A stretch of DNA of 64,000 nt, from positions 17,298-81,297 of the forward strand of contig NZ_NFHE01000012.1 of NCBI RefSeq assembly GCF_002161235.1, read 5' to 3'. The notes under the pieces were generated by a model, which was not told the DNA's origin, did no database searches, and saw nothing but the letters and a program-made list of their open reading frames with translations. The position numbers were made by a program, and so were the translations under genes. The stretch comes from Pseudoflavonifractor sp. An85 (GTDB lineage Bacteria; Bacillota; Clostridia; Oscillospirales; Oscillospiraceae). Below, piece after piece: positions 7,463-22,405 of this stretch. The stretch's first letter is position 1, and each line of letters starts with the position of its first letter.

Positions 7463-8761
7463 ATGACAGAGATCATCGCAGTCCGCTTCAAAGCGGGCGG
7501 AAAACAGTATTATTTTGACCCACAGGGCCTGCAGATTCCACAGGGAACCGGGGTGATTGTGGAAACCGGAAAGGGGTTGGAGTACGGCACTTGTTCCCGT
7601 TCCAACGCCATGGTACGGGACGACGTGGTGGTGCAGCCCCTGCGTCCTGTGGTGCGCGTGGCCACCGCCAAGGACGAAAAGCAGGTCAAGGACAACCATC
7701 GCAAGGAAAAAGAGGCCATGAAGGTGTGCCAGCAGCTGGTGGAGCGCCACGGCCTGGATATGAAGCTGGTGGAAGTGGAATACAGCTTCGACGGCAGCAA
7801 GATCATCTTCTTCTTCACCTCGGAGGGCCGGGTGGACTTCCGGGCCCTGGTGAAGGATCTGGCCAGCATCTTCCGCTCTCGCATCGAGCTGCGCCAAATT
7901 GGTGTGCGGGACGAGGCCCGGATGCTGGGCGGCCTGGGCATCTGCGGCAAGCCCTTTTGCTGCCACCAGTTCCTGGACGAGTTCCAGCCGGTGTCCATCA
8001 AGATGGCCAAGACTCAGAACCTGTCTCTGAACCCCACCAAGATTTCCGGCACCTGCGGGCGTCTGATGTGCTGCTTGAAGTATGAGCAGGACGCCTATGA
8101 GGACGCCATGAAGCGCTGTCCCAAGCAGGACTCCTTTGTGGAGTGTCCCGACGGAGTGGGCAACGTCACCGCCGTCAATCTCCTGCGGGAGCAGGTGAAG
8201 GTGCGCCTGGAGGACTCCACCGAGCAGCCCAAGACCTACCGTACCACCGAGATTCGGGTGGTGCGTTCTGGCAAGGGCAAGCGGCCTGAGGACTATGTGG
8301 CGCCCCCCAAGGAGGAGCTGGAGAAGCTGCGCTACATTCCCCCCAAGGAGGAGCGGCGGCTGTCTGAGGGCTCCAGTCTGGCAGCGCTCTTGGAGCAGTA
8401 TATGGCGGTCAACCAGCCCGAGGAGGAGAAAAAGACCTCCTCCCGCTCTCGCCGCCGCCGTGGCGGGGCCAAGAAGGAGACCCAACCCGAGACCAAGCCC
8501 AAGCAGCAGCCGGCGGCTTCCACCGCTGGGGACAAGCCCAAGGCCAAGTCTGGCGGCGGTGCGTCCCAGGGTGGCAACAAGCGGCCCAACCGTGGCCCCA
8601 AGCCCCAGCAGGGCCAGAACAAGAGCGGCGCACAACAGTCCAATAAGGCCCAGCAGCCTAACAAGCAGGAGGGCCAGGGCAACACCGGCGAGAAGCGCCG
8701 TCGCAGCCGCCCCCACCACCGCCGCAGAAAGCCCCAGGGCGAGGGTGGCACAGCCAACTGA
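7463..8761 (+). CDS. ricT: PSP1-domain protein RicT (YaaT)
   Basis: YaaT-type protein; in B. subtilis it acts with RicA and RicF on RNase Y activity and carries Fe-S ligands. The PSP1 domain (about 60-150) and the Cys clusters GICGKPFCCHQF and GTCGRLMCCLKYEQ are intact. The 432-residue length exceeds the usual 275 or so because of a C-terminal tail from about residue 285. The tail is Lys/Arg/Gln/Pro-rich with SRSRRRRGG and GEKRRRSRPHHRRR patches, probably disordered and RNA-binding. GGAGG at 7451 fixes the ATG at 7463. It lies 40 bp after holB, as in Bacillus. Confidence 0.9.
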   Translation: MTEIIAVRFKAGGKQYYFDPQGLQIPQGTGVIVETGKGLEYGTCSRSNAMVRDDVVVQPLRPVVRVATAKDEKQVKDNHRKEKEAMKVCQQLVERHGLDMKLVEVEYSFDGSKIIFFFTSEGRVDFRALVKDLASIFRSRIELRQIGVRDEARMLGGLGICGKPFCCHQFLDEFQPVSIKMAKTQNLSLNPTKISGTCGRLMCCLKYEQDAYEDAMKRCPKQDSFVECPDGVGNVTAVNLLREQVKVRLEDSTEQPKTYRTTEIRVVRSGKGKRPEDYVAPPKEELEKLRYIPPKEERRLSEGSSLAALLEQYMAVNQPEEEKKTSSRSRRRRGGAKKETQPETKPKQQPAASTAGDKPKAKSGGGASQGGNKRPNRGPKPQQGQNKSGAQQSNKAQQPNKQEGQGNTGEKRRRSRPHHRRRKPQGEGGTAN

Positions 8762-8775
8762 GAACGATCACTTCA

Positions 8776-8812
8776 AACAGATGCAGTTCCCCACAGCTGC
8801 ATCTGTTTTTTT
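8776..8812 (+). terminator. Rho-independent terminator after ricT
   Basis: AACAGATGCAG (8776-8786) and CTGCATCTGTT (8797-8807) form a perfect 11-bp stem followed by TTTTTT. Confidence 0.93.
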
Positions 8813-8826
8813 ACAAGGAGGAACCT

Positions 8827-9453
8827 ATGAAAACCTACCAAGCGGTGCTCTACGATATCGACGGCACCTTGCTCAACACAGTGAATATGAACCTATATCC
8901 CCTGCTGCGCATCATCCGGGAGGAGTTGGGGGAGGAGCGCAAACTGGAGGACGTGTTGAAATACATGGCCTACCCCGGCATGAGAACCTTGGAGGAGCTG
9001 GGGGTGCAGGATACGCACACCGCATATCAGCGGTGGGTGCGCTACGTCAACGAGTACGAGGAGGGGGCCACCCTCTACCCCGGTATTGTGGAGACCCTGG
9101 AGGGATTACAGGCTCGGGGCGTACGTCAGGCGGTGGTGTCCTCCAAAAATCACGCCCAGTACCAGATTGATATGGTGGGCAATGGCCTGGATGTCTATAT
9201 GGAGACGGCAGTGCTGGTGGAGGACACCACCCGGCACAAGCCCCATCCAGACCCCCTGTTGGAGTGCCTGAAGCGGCTGAATCTGGCTCCCCATCAGGTG
9301 CTGTATGTGGGGGATACCCGTTCCGACAGCCTGGCGGCTCAGGCAGCCGGGGTGGATTTTGCCTATGCCCGGTGGGGCAGCGTGGAGCAGCAGCCGGTGG
9401 AATATGCGGCCTGTGTGCTGGATCAGCCCCAGCAACTGCTGACTCAGGTGTAA
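8827..9453 (+). CDS. HAD-family phosphatase (PpaX/Gph-like)
   Basis: 208-residue haloacid-dehalogenase hydrolase. Motif I is YDIDGTLLNT (Asp nucleophile and acid), motif II VVSSKN, the motif III lysine lies in HKPHPDP, and motif IV is VLYVGDTRSDSLAAQAAG. An alpha-helical cap lies between motifs I and II (about 20-85). The closest named families are phosphoglycolate phosphatase and pyrophosphatase PpaX; the substrate is uncertain. AAGGAGG precedes the ATG, and the gene stands alone between two terminators. Confidence 0.85.
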   Translation: MKTYQAVLYDIDGTLLNTVNMNLYPLLRIIREELGEERKLEDVLKYMAYPGMRTLEELGVQDTHTAYQRWVRYVNEYEEGATLYPGIVETLEGLQARGVRQAVVSSKNHAQYQIDMVGNGLDVYMETAVLVEDTTRHKPHPDPLLECLKRLNLAPHQVLYVGDTRSDSLAAQAAGVDFAYARWGSVEQQPVEYAACVLDQPQQLLTQV

Positions 9454-9486
9454 CCAGTTTGTTCAACTCAAAAACGAGATATCTTA

Positions 9487-9519
9487 GAATGCAGTGGAGT
9501 TCCACTGCATTCTTTTTTT
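9487..9519 (+). terminator. Rho-independent terminator after the HAD gene
   Basis: GAATGCAGTGGA (9487-9498) pairs perfectly with TCCACTGCATTC (9501-9512), followed by seven T. Confidence 0.93.
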
Positions 9520-9619
9520 AGGAAAAATAGGAAATGCAACAAAACACCGGATTATGGATTTAACCAAAAATACCCTGTTAAATGGAAGGATATTGAAGCA
9601 AAATATACAATTTTATGGG

Positions 9620-9648
9620 TTGCGAATGGGGGTGTAATTTGATATGAT
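9620..9648 (+). promoter_or_regulatory. Likely promoter of the beta-galactosidase gene
   Basis: TTGCGA (9620-9625), a 17-bp spacer and TATGAT (9643-9648) lie in an AT-rich stretch about 80 bp before the start codon. No clear operator is visible. Confidence 0.6.
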
Positions 9649-9687
9649 GTGAAAAATGGTGCCAAATCATCGGGTGAAATTTTATGA

Positions 9688-16044
<6,357 letters not shown>

Positions 16045-16058
16045 CATCCATTCCGGAT

Positions 16059-16098
16059 AAAACATTCCCCAGACCGTCTTGGGCTGGGGAATGTTTTT
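16059..16098 (+). terminator. Rho-independent terminator after the beta-galactosidase
   Basis: AACATTCCCCAG (16061-16072) pairs with CTGGGGAATGTT (16084-16095), with A's before and a T-run after. Confidence 0.93.
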
Positions 16099-16135
16099 GT
16101 CTTTGGGTGCGCAACAGCGGAAAGGGCAAAAAAAA

Positions 16136-16174
16136 CCGTGAACCTTTGGTTTAACAGTGATAAGGAACTAATTT
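16136..16174 (+). repeat. Left terminal inverted repeat of the mobile element
   Basis: Starts CCGTGAACC and ends AACTAATTT. It matches the reverse complement of 30914-30952 at 31 of 39 positions, with identical blocks CCGTGAACC, TTAA, AGTGA, AAG and AACTA. Probably the recombinase binding site at the left end. Confidence 0.8.
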
Positions 16175-16217
16175 ACTTATCAACTGTTAGCTGACGGTTT
16201 CCGGGGTGCATACGGAC

Positions 16218-16258
16218 AAATCCCGTCTGATTTCTAACAGGAAGTCAGACGGGATTTT
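16218..16258 (+). terminator. Strong hairpin inside the left end
   Basis: AAATCCCGTCTGA (16218-16230) pairs perfectly with TCAGACGGGATTT (16245-16257), with TTTTCT following. It could insulate the element from outside transcription. A weaker hairpin (AACAGTGATAAG/CTTATCAACTGTT) overlaps the inverted repeat at 16154-16188. Confidence 0.7.
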
Positions 16259-16290
16259 CTCTTTATATCACGAATTATGGAGGACATACC

Positions 16291-16539
16291 ATGAAAACCT
16301 TAATATCTTGTGCCTACAACATGGATAACTGCTGTGTAGAATTGAAATTCAACGATGGCAGCATGATTGCCATTGATACGATTGCGGTTGAAAATGAGAT
16401 TGCCGACAATATGTATCAGCGGTCAGAATTGGACTATCTGATTTACAATGACCCGATTGGATATGCCGACCTTATCTTGAATGGCGATTCCGAAACCTAT
16501 TTCAAAACTGTAACTGAATGTAATTCTTTGGATACTTAA
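16291..16539 (+). CDS. Small DUF6061-like protein
   Basis: 82-residue acidic protein, MKTLISCAYNMDNCCVELKF onward, with RSELDYLIYNDPIGYADLIL in the second half. It resembles the small DUF6061 proteins found in Clostridia integrative elements, a family known only from recurrence; function unknown. ATGGAGG precedes the ATG, and strong terminators flank it on both sides, so it is a stand-alone unit at the left edge of the element. Confidence 0.65.
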   Translation: MKTLISCAYNMDNCCVELKFNDGSMIAIDTIAVENEIADNMYQRSELDYLIYNDPIGYADLILNGDSETYFKTVTECNSLDT

Positions 16540-16546
16540 CAATCAC

Positions 16547-16589
16547 ACCACCCATGGAAAGAAAAATTTCTATGGGTGGTTCTTTTTTA
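16547..16589 (+). terminator. Rho-independent terminator after the DUF6061-like gene
   Basis: ACCACCCATGGAAA (16547-16560) pairs with TTTCTATGGGTGGT (16567-16580), one G-U pair, then TCTTTTTT. Confidence 0.9.
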
Positions 16590-16600
16590 TTTCATGTTTA

Positions 16601-16646
16601 GGTTATGCGGATAACCTTTGACTTATCTGCGTAAAATGAATAGAAT
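16601..16646 (+). promoter_or_regulatory. Promoter and operator of the LacI-type regulator gene
   Basis: -35 TTGACT (16618-16623), 17-bp spacer, -10 TAGAAT (16641-16646). Immediately upstream is the perfect palindrome GGTTAT-GCGG-ATAACC (16601-16616), containing GTTA-N6-TAAC two bases before the -35. The same half-sites and spacing recur before the MATE gene. Confidence 0.75.
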
Positions 16647-16684
16647 AAAAGAAGATTATCACCTAAATGGGAGGGAAAGCAAAA

Positions 16685-17689
16685 ATGGAACAACGTGTGC
16701 GGATTTGTGACATTGCGGAGGAATTAGGACTAAGCACCGCTACGGTATCGAATGTGATCCACGGTAAAACAAATAAAGTTTCCGATGAGACAGTTCAGCG
16801 TGTAACAGCCTTGCTGGAGGAGCGTCAGTACATTCCCAGTATGGCAGGGATTCTCCTTGCACGGAATAGTTCCAAAATCATCGGTGTCTTTGTCAATGAC
16901 CACGAAAAATATGAGGGACACACGCTGGATGATTTTTTCATTGCGTCCTCCTTAAACTTCCTTTCCACAGAAATTGAATCCAGCGGACGGTTTATGATGG
17001 TAAAAAAAGCCAAATGCGCTGAGGAAATCATTCGATTTGCCTCCATGTGGAATATGGATGGGATTGTTGTGATTGGATTTTGCGATCCGGATTATATGTA
17101 CCTGCGTAATCATATGCGAATCCCTTTTGCGGTTTATGATGGCTTTTGCGAAAAACCGGAGCGAATACTCAACATCACGATTGATAATTTTGAAGGTGGC
17201 TATCAGATGGGATGCCATTTCCGTGAATTAGGGCATCAAACAGCTCTGTGCATTTCGGATAATAACATTTGCGTGGACATGGAACGCTTCTGCGGTTTTT
17301 GCAAGGGATTTGCCCCCGGTAAGGCAGATCTTTTGCTGATCCCAATGCAAAAGGAACAGAGATGGTCGTTTTATCTGTCAAATTTGGAGAAATTTCAACA
17401 GGTGACCGCTGTGTTTGCAGTTTCAGATTACTATGCTATAGATTTGATGCATTTCCTGATTGAGCAAGGCTTTTCAGTGCCAGAGGATATTTCTGTGGCA
17501 GGATTTGATGATACGCCTATGTGTGAAATGGTCCCTCCAACTTTGACCACAATAAAACAGGATGGTGCTTTGCGTGCAAAAATTGCTATTAGAAAGCTGA
17601 AAGAGCTGAGAGAAGGTAAAGAAATCTGCACAGAAGTGAAATTGCCAGTGTCTTTAGTTGTACGCAGAAGCACGAAGGAACATAAGTAA
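16685..17689 (+). CDS. LacI/GalR-family transcriptional regulator
   Basis: 334-residue DNA-binding regulator. The N-terminal helix-turn-helix (VRICDIAEELGLSTATVSNVIHGKTNKVSDETVQRV) and hinge (SMAGILLARNSSKIIGVFV) are typical, followed by a periplasmic-binding-like sensor domain ending in SVAGFDDTPMCEMVPPTLTTIKQD. GGGAGG sets ATG 16685. It is followed by the MATE pump and the AAC(3)-type gene in the same direction, but the pump has its own promoter. Matching operators before both genes suggest that it represses itself and the pump. The effector is unknown; a sugar or a pump substrate are both possible. Confidence 0.88.
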   Translation: MEQRVRICDIAEELGLSTATVSNVIHGKTNKVSDETVQRVTALLEERQYIPSMAGILLARNSSKIIGVFVNDHEKYEGHTLDDFFIASSLNFLSTEIESSGRFMMVKKAKCAEEIIRFASMWNMDGIVVIGFCDPDYMYLRNHMRIPFAVYDGFCEKPERILNITIDNFEGGYQMGCHFRELGHQTALCISDNNICVDMERFCGFCKGFAPGKADLLLIPMQKEQRWSFYLSNLEKFQQVTAVFAVSDYYAIDLMHFLIEQGFSVPEDISVAGFDDTPMCEMVPPTLTTIKQDGALRAKIAIRKLKELREGKEICTEVKLPVSLVVRRSTKEHK

Positions 17690-17724
17690 AATTGCACAAA
17701 TCTACAAAGCGTATTTTGTAAATA

Positions 17725-17769
17725 GTTACATACTTAACCTTTGTAATTCCACTTCCCGGTTGCTACAAT
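17725..17769 (+). promoter_or_regulatory. Promoter and operator of the MATE pump gene
   Basis: GTTA-CATACT-TAAC (17725-17738) is followed by CTTTG, then -35 TTGTAA (17741-17746), a 17-bp spacer and -10 TACAAT (17764-17769). The operator half-sites, their spacing and their distance to the -35 equal those before the regulator gene. Confidence 0.75.
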
Positions 17770-17796
17770 GGAAACAAATCAATTGGGAGGTGTGTT

Positions 17797-19143
17797 ATGA
17801 AAACAAAGGATCATTTTTTCAAAGCAGTATGCACCCTGGCAATTCCTGTAGCATTGCAATCCATGCTGCAATCTTCTTTTAGCATGGTAGATCAAATCAT
17901 GATCGGACAATTGGGTGAAATCAATGTGGCCGGTGTGGGCTTGGCAGGAAAATTTGCATCGATTTATTCTGTGGTGATTTCCGCCATTGGCGCTGTTGCC
18001 GGAATTATGATTGCTCAGTATCTGGGGCAGAAAAACCGAAGCGAAGTCCGTCGGAGTTTCTTTACAAACTTGCTGCTGGGAGCAGGCATTGCCGGAATGT
18101 TTATGGTAATATGCACCCTGTTTCCGAATCAGATCATGGGAGCTTATACCAGGGATGTGCAGACCCGTCAGGCGGCAGCAGAATATTTGATGTTGATTTC
18201 CGGAACTTTTGTTCCTATGGCTGGAGCAACCCTTCTTTCCACATTGTTCCGTTGTTTGGAAAAGCCCCGGCTTCCCCTATATGCCAGCATTCTGTCAGCG
18301 TTGTTGAATACCAGCTTGAATTACATTATGATTTTCGGCAAGCTGGGGATCTCACCCATGGGTGTGCGTGGTGCGGCATTTGCTACAGTAATTTCCCAAT
18401 GTGCCAATTTTCTGCTGATGCTCCTAATGCTTTCCAAAAACGGTTTCCTTTTGAAATCCAACGAAGGAGAACCCACTGCAACACTCCGAATGAATTGGGG
18501 GCAGTATTGGTCTATGCTGCTGCCTTTGCTGGTATGCGAGGTGGTGTGGAGTCTGGGGGAAAATGTCTATGCCACCATCTACGGGCACATGAGTACCGAT
18601 GCCAGTGCTGCTATGACTTTGACCAATCCCATCCAGGGATTGGTGATCGGTGCGTTGTGCGGATTGTCTCAAGCGGCAAGTGTGATCATCGGAAAACACC
18701 TGGGCAGTGGTGAAAACGAGGAGGCCTATTGGTCAGCGAAAAAGCTGATGCTCTACGGTGCTATTGGCTCAGCACTTCTATCTGTCATTGTAATGATTGC
18801 CAGCAAAGCTTATGTGGGAATCTATCAGGTAGATAATGCTGTAAAGACTATGACAATGCAGATTCTCTTTGCCTATGCCATTGTAGTTCCGTTTAAGGTT
18901 CTCAATATGATTTTGGGCGGCGGAATTATCCGAAGTGGTGGACGAACAAAATATGTCATGTTCATTGATATGGTCGGTACATGGTGTTTTGGTGTTCCTT
19001 TGGGGCTTTTAAGTGCATTCGTCTGGAAGTTGTCCATTCCTTATGTATATTTTCTACTGTCACTTGAGGAGTGTATTCGCTTTGGCATTTCGTTGATCGT
19101 ATTTCGCAGACGAAAATGGATGAACCAGTTGGAAGCGTCATGA
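17797..19143 (+). CDS. MATE-family multidrug efflux transporter
   Basis: 448-residue inner-membrane antiporter with about 12 hydrophobic segments. It has the MATE N-terminus (LAIPVALQSMLQSSFSMVDQIMIGQLGE), a central repeat of the same fold, and the VRGAAFATVISQ motif common in NorM/DinF-like members. GGGAGG precedes the ATG. It lies downstream of a LacI-type regulator with a shared operator and 19 bp before an AAC(3)-type acetyltransferase, so it reads as drug-defence cargo. Substrates cannot be inferred. Confidence 0.9.
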   Translation: MKTKDHFFKAVCTLAIPVALQSMLQSSFSMVDQIMIGQLGEINVAGVGLAGKFASIYSVVISAIGAVAGIMIAQYLGQKNRSEVRRSFFTNLLLGAGIAGMFMVICTLFPNQIMGAYTRDVQTRQAAAEYLMLISGTFVPMAGATLLSTLFRCLEKPRLPLYASILSALLNTSLNYIMIFGKLGISPMGVRGAAFATVISQCANFLLMLLMLSKNGFLLKSNEGEPTATLRMNWGQYWSMLLPLLVCEVVWSLGENVYATIYGHMSTDASAAMTLTNPIQGLVIGALCGLSQAASVIIGKHLGSGENEEAYWSAKKLMLYGAIGSALLSVIVMIASKAYVGIYQVDNAVKTMTMQILFAYAIVVPFKVLNMILGGGIIRSGGRTKYVMFIDMVGTWCFGVPLGLLSAFVWKLSIPYVYFLLSLEECIRFGISLIVFRRRKWMNQLEAS

Positions 19144-19162
19144 AGTAATGGAGGATTATCAT

Positions 19163-19951
19163 ATGGAAAGAAAAATTGTATTAAAACAAGATATTTTAGA
19201 TGCGCTGCTCAGCGTTGGGGTAAGTAAAGGACAAACGATCATGGTTCATACCTCTCTGAGTAGTTTGGGATTTGTCTGCGGCGGAGCGCAGATGGTAATC
19301 GAAGCACTTATAGAAGCAGTCGGTAACGAAGGAACGATTATGATGCCTACGCAATCATGGAAAAACCTTGATCCCACTACAGGCGTTCATTGGGAGGAAC
19401 CGGAAGATTGGTGGCAATTGATACGGGATAATTGGCCAGCATATAACAAAGAGATTACCCCTACAAACACGATGGGTGCCGTTGCTGAAATGTTCCGAAA
19501 ATGGCCAGGCGCACTAAGGAGCGATCATCCGGCCCGCTCTGTGGCTGCATGGGGAAAGTATGCTGAATACTTGACCGCTGCCCATGACCTTTCCAATATT
19601 TTTGGAGACGGCTCACCTATTGGAAAACTATATGAATTGGATGGCCTGGTTTTATTGATTGGCGTGGGATATGACAAAAATACATCGCTGCATCTGGCAG
19701 ATGTCCGGGCAGATTATCCCGGTAAGCATAACAGTATCGAACATAGTGCGGTCATGGAAAATGGTCATCGTGTCTGGAAGCGGTACGAAACACTTTTTGT
19801 AGATGGTGAAGATTTTAATGAGATCGGAACTGCTTTTGAAAATGCGTGTCCCATCCACAAGGCATCGCTTGGTAATGGCACAATCCGTCTGATGAAACAG
19901 CGGGATCTGGTAGATTTTGCTGTAAGATGGATTGAAGAAAACCGCAAATAG
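19163..19951 (+). CDS. AAC(3)-family aminoglycoside N-acetyltransferase-like enzyme
   Basis: 262-residue acetyl-CoA-dependent N-acetyltransferase of the aminoglycoside 3-N fold. Family motifs are clear: HTSLSSLG (29-36), AVGNEGTIMMPT, TNTMGAVAE and RSDHPARSVAAWG (H122 region). The start at 19163 follows ATGGAGG. The gene follows the MATE stop by 19 bp and ends at a strong terminator, so it is co-transcribed with the pump. Many chromosomal members do not give clinical resistance and some act on other amines, so a resistance phenotype is plausible but unproven. Confidence 0.85.
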   Translation: MERKIVLKQDILDALLSVGVSKGQTIMVHTSLSSLGFVCGGAQMVIEALIEAVGNEGTIMMPTQSWKNLDPTTGVHWEEPEDWWQLIRDNWPAYNKEITPTNTMGAVAEMFRKWPGALRSDHPARSVAAWGKYAEYLTAAHDLSNIFGDGSPIGKLYELDGLVLLIGVGYDKNTSLHLADVRADYPGKHNSIEHSAVMENGHRVWKRYETLFVDGEDFNEIGTAFENACPIHKASLGNGTIRLMKQRDLVDFAVRWIEENRK

Positions 19952-20001
19952 AAAAAACGCTGCAAATTTCTCCTTACGTGATGGAAATTGCAGCGTTTTT
20001 T
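19952..20001 (+). terminator. Terminator after the AAC(3)-type gene
   Basis: AAAAAACGCTGCAA pairs with TTGCAGCGTTTTTT, with a single bulge below the stem. It would stop both this operon and the convergent minus-strand genes. Confidence 0.93.
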
Positions 20002-20014
20002 CTGTTTGATATGT

Positions 20015-21190
20015 TTAAGATTCAAAGGCAAATATTGTCTCCGTTGGCAGTTTCTCGTTCTCACAGTTCAGAAGATAGGCTATTGCCTTGTTCGCAAAGC
20101 GATTTGTTTTCATCGTGTCCCAATCGGCAAGCCGGAGGATCTCCGCTGTGCCATTCCCAAAATCAAATGAAATCTCGCCCCATTCGCCGTCGCAGTCTGC
20201 TTGGTATTCGTAGATTGCGGCGGCGATTTTCTTTTTGTGCTTGGTCTTGGATTTCTGTTTCAGCCGAACAGCATGGAGCGCACCTTCAGCAATCAAAAGC
20301 TCTGTCAGCTTGTCCACCGCTTTCCGGTAAGCTCGCTCCGCACCGCTGGCAGTGCTGCCCTCGAACATAACTGCCAGTTCCTCAAAGGTGGGACGGCCTT
20401 TCCATGAGCCGACACGCCCGCAGGTCATACAGATCGCCAGTCGCTTTTCAAGCAAGGTCTGTTCCCGGTAATTCAGTTTCTCAAATGCCCGCTGCACCTT
20501 TTCTGCCTGTATGCCGTTCCAGAGGATGTCGGTATAGTTCCAAGTATCATCAAGGGCAACATCCTCGCCCGTTTCCTCGCCGTCCTCATCTGTCACATAG
20601 AAAGGCTGCTGATTGCGGATGCCACGGACTACTTTCAGGTATTTTTCTGCAAGGGCAAGATCACAGTTGTATTTCTTGGCAAATTCGCTGACTGCATCCT
20701 TGGTGTTATGGTAGAGCCAAGCCATTGACCGCACCATTTTATAATTGGCCAGCGAAGATACCGACCATTTTTCTTCGCCCATGCGGAAACGGAGTATAGC
20801 ATCCCGGATGAAAGGAAAAATGTAGGTGGCATACTCCGCCCCCTTGGCAGGATCATAGTCCATCAGCTTTTGGAGCATTTGTTCCCGGCAGGAGAGCTTT
20901 ATATCCAGAAAACGGTCTGTGTCATACAGATCGCCGCCATCCACACCAAGAAAGGATTTGATGCGCTTGTTGAGCTGTGGCTCATAATGGTGGAGGAAGA
21001 ACGAGAAATATACCAAATTCTTTTCCTGCAAGGCAGACAGGATATATTCATTCAGACTGCCCACCGCTGGCGGCTCCGGTTCCAGTTGGAAGATGCGCTC
21101 TGCTACGTAGGGAATGATGCCATCACCGTGCGGATTGACTTGGTGTTTTGGTATGTATCCGGTCATATTCCATGTAAAATCACTTAGCAT
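20015..21190 (-). CDS. Element-encoded sigma-70-like protein
   Basis: 391 residues. A region-2-like block (YDPAKGAEYATYIFPFIRDAI, then WSVSSLANYKMVRSMAWLYH) precedes a region-3-like helix set. A region-4-like helix-turn-helix follows (FEKLNYREQTLLEKRLA, then TFEELAVMFEGSTASGAERA). Similar proteins recur in Clostridia integrative elements and are annotated as sigma factors, although sigma activity is rarely shown. The N-terminal 85 residues (MLSDFTWNMTGYIPKHQVNP) are element-specific and the C-terminus is an extra beta-rich extension. GGAAGGAGGTG fixes the start. It may control element genes. Confidence 0.7.
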   Translation of the reverse strand: MLSDFTWNMTGYIPKHQVNPHGDGIIPYVAERIFQLEPEPPAVGSLNEYILSALQEKNLVYFSFFLHHYEPQLNKRIKSFLGVDGGDLYDTDRFLDIKLSCREQMLQKLMDYDPAKGAEYATYIFPFIRDAILRFRMGEEKWSVSSLANYKMVRSMAWLYHNTKDAVSEFAKKYNCDLALAEKYLKVVRGIRNQQPFYVTDEDGEETGEDVALDDTWNYTDILWNGIQAEKVQRAFEKLNYREQTLLEKRLAICMTCGRVGSWKGRPTFEELAVMFEGSTASGAERAYRKAVDKLTELLIAEGALHAVRLKQKSKTKHKKKIAAAIYEYQADCDGEWGEISFDFGNGTAEILRLADWDTMKTNRFANKAIAYLLNCENEKLPTETIFAFES

Positions 21191-21269
21191 AGCGCACCTC
21201 CTTCCGATTTAACAATGCGTATAAAGATTTAGAAAACTGGAATTTTACAATACAAATCAAGTGTTCGGT

Positions 21270-22328
21270 TTAATATTCCGCTTGTGCAATTTTGTGCAAT
21301 ATATCCGAAAATTCTTCCGATTTTGATTCAAGTAATCCATGTGTAGTGTCTTTCATAATAAACATCTGCTTGTATGGAGCATTTATTTCGTCAAAATACT
21401 TCTGTGCAAGGCTAAAATTCGTTTGATAATCCCTATCGCCGTTTATATTATAAAAAGGCACTTCATAGTCCGTTTTGCCAAGTAATGAGAATTTTTCAAA
21501 TTCCTTTGAGCCTAAAAATTCCGAATACACGTTGTAATCAGAAGTGATGTTATTGTAAATATCTCCAAGCGAGTAGTATGGATTAAATATAACTGCTGCA
21601 ATTATGTTATAATCCGTTCCGTCAACCATCATATCATACCCATATCTTTCCATCAGAGTATTTCTTGCAGCAAAATATTCCACTGTAAAATCGCCGACAA
21701 TTAATTTTTCAGCAAGCTGTTTGTCCTCTTCATCGTTCTCTACCCATTTAAGTACTTCCTCCTTAAAGGCAATTTCATTCTGATAAAAGTCCACAAGTTG
21801 TCCCGTTCCAATATAACATTCATAATATTCGGGATATTCAAGGACAAGGTTACTACCGAAATATGTTCCCCAAGAATGACCAAGCAAGGTTATCTTATCC
21901 TTACCAAGATAGTCTAAGAGGTATTTTGTCATTTCTACGCCATCGCTCATCATCAGGTCGTAGGTCAGTGTAGTATCATTTTGCTCAGAAGAGTAGCTTT
22001 TTCCGCAATTTCTCTGATCCCATGTAACAACTGTATACACATCAGACCACTTTCTTGTGAAAGCATAGTCATAAAGACTTGTAGACGAACCCGGCCCGCC
22101 ATGCAGATATAATAAAACGGGATTGTCCTTATCCTGTCCGTAAATACTTATCCACTGTTTTGTGCCATTTATATCTACATACATTTCTTCATTTATGCCA
22201 CCTTCAGGTGTACTGCTATAAATCCTCTGCCCTATAAATCGAACAATCAGAAAAAGTACAAAGATGCAAACAAGTATGATAAATATCCATTTAAGTATCT
22301 TAAATAAAATTTTCCCCAATTTCTTCAT
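21270..22328 (-). CDS. Membrane-anchored alpha/beta hydrolase (prolyl-aminopeptidase-like, S33)
   Basis: 352-residue hydrolase with an N-terminal membrane helix (about 10-33), so the catalytic domain should face outside. HGGPGS (76-81) is the oxyanion motif of the proline iminopeptidase branch. GHSWGT carries the nucleophile S152, NINGDRDYQTN likely holds the acid and DTTHGLLE the His. Base use is much more AT-rich than the flanking element genes, pointing to separate acquisition together with the next hydrolase. The substrate is unknown; peptides or ester drugs are possibilities. Confidence 0.8.
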   Translation of the reverse strand: MKKLGKILFKILKWIFIILVCIFVLFLIVRFIGQRIYSSTPEGGINEEMYVDINGTKQWISIYGQDKDNPVLLYLHGGPGSSTSLYDYAFTRKWSDVYTVVTWDQRNCGKSYSSEQNDTTLTYDLMMSDGVEMTKYLLDYLGKDKITLLGHSWGTYFGSNLVLEYPEYYECYIGTGQLVDFYQNEIAFKEEVLKWVENDEEDKQLAEKLIVGDFTVEYFAARNTLMERYGYDMMVDGTDYNIIAAVIFNPYYSLGDIYNNITSDYNVYSEFLGSKEFEKFSLLGKTDYEVPFYNINGDRDYQTNFSLAQKYFDEINAPYKQMFIMKDTTHGLLESKSEEFSDILHKIAQAEY

Positions 22329-22405
22329 TGTATTACTCCTTATAAATTCAAATTCGTCTCACAGTTAAACACACCGGCTTACTGAAAGTTTCGTGCTCCT
22401 ACAAT

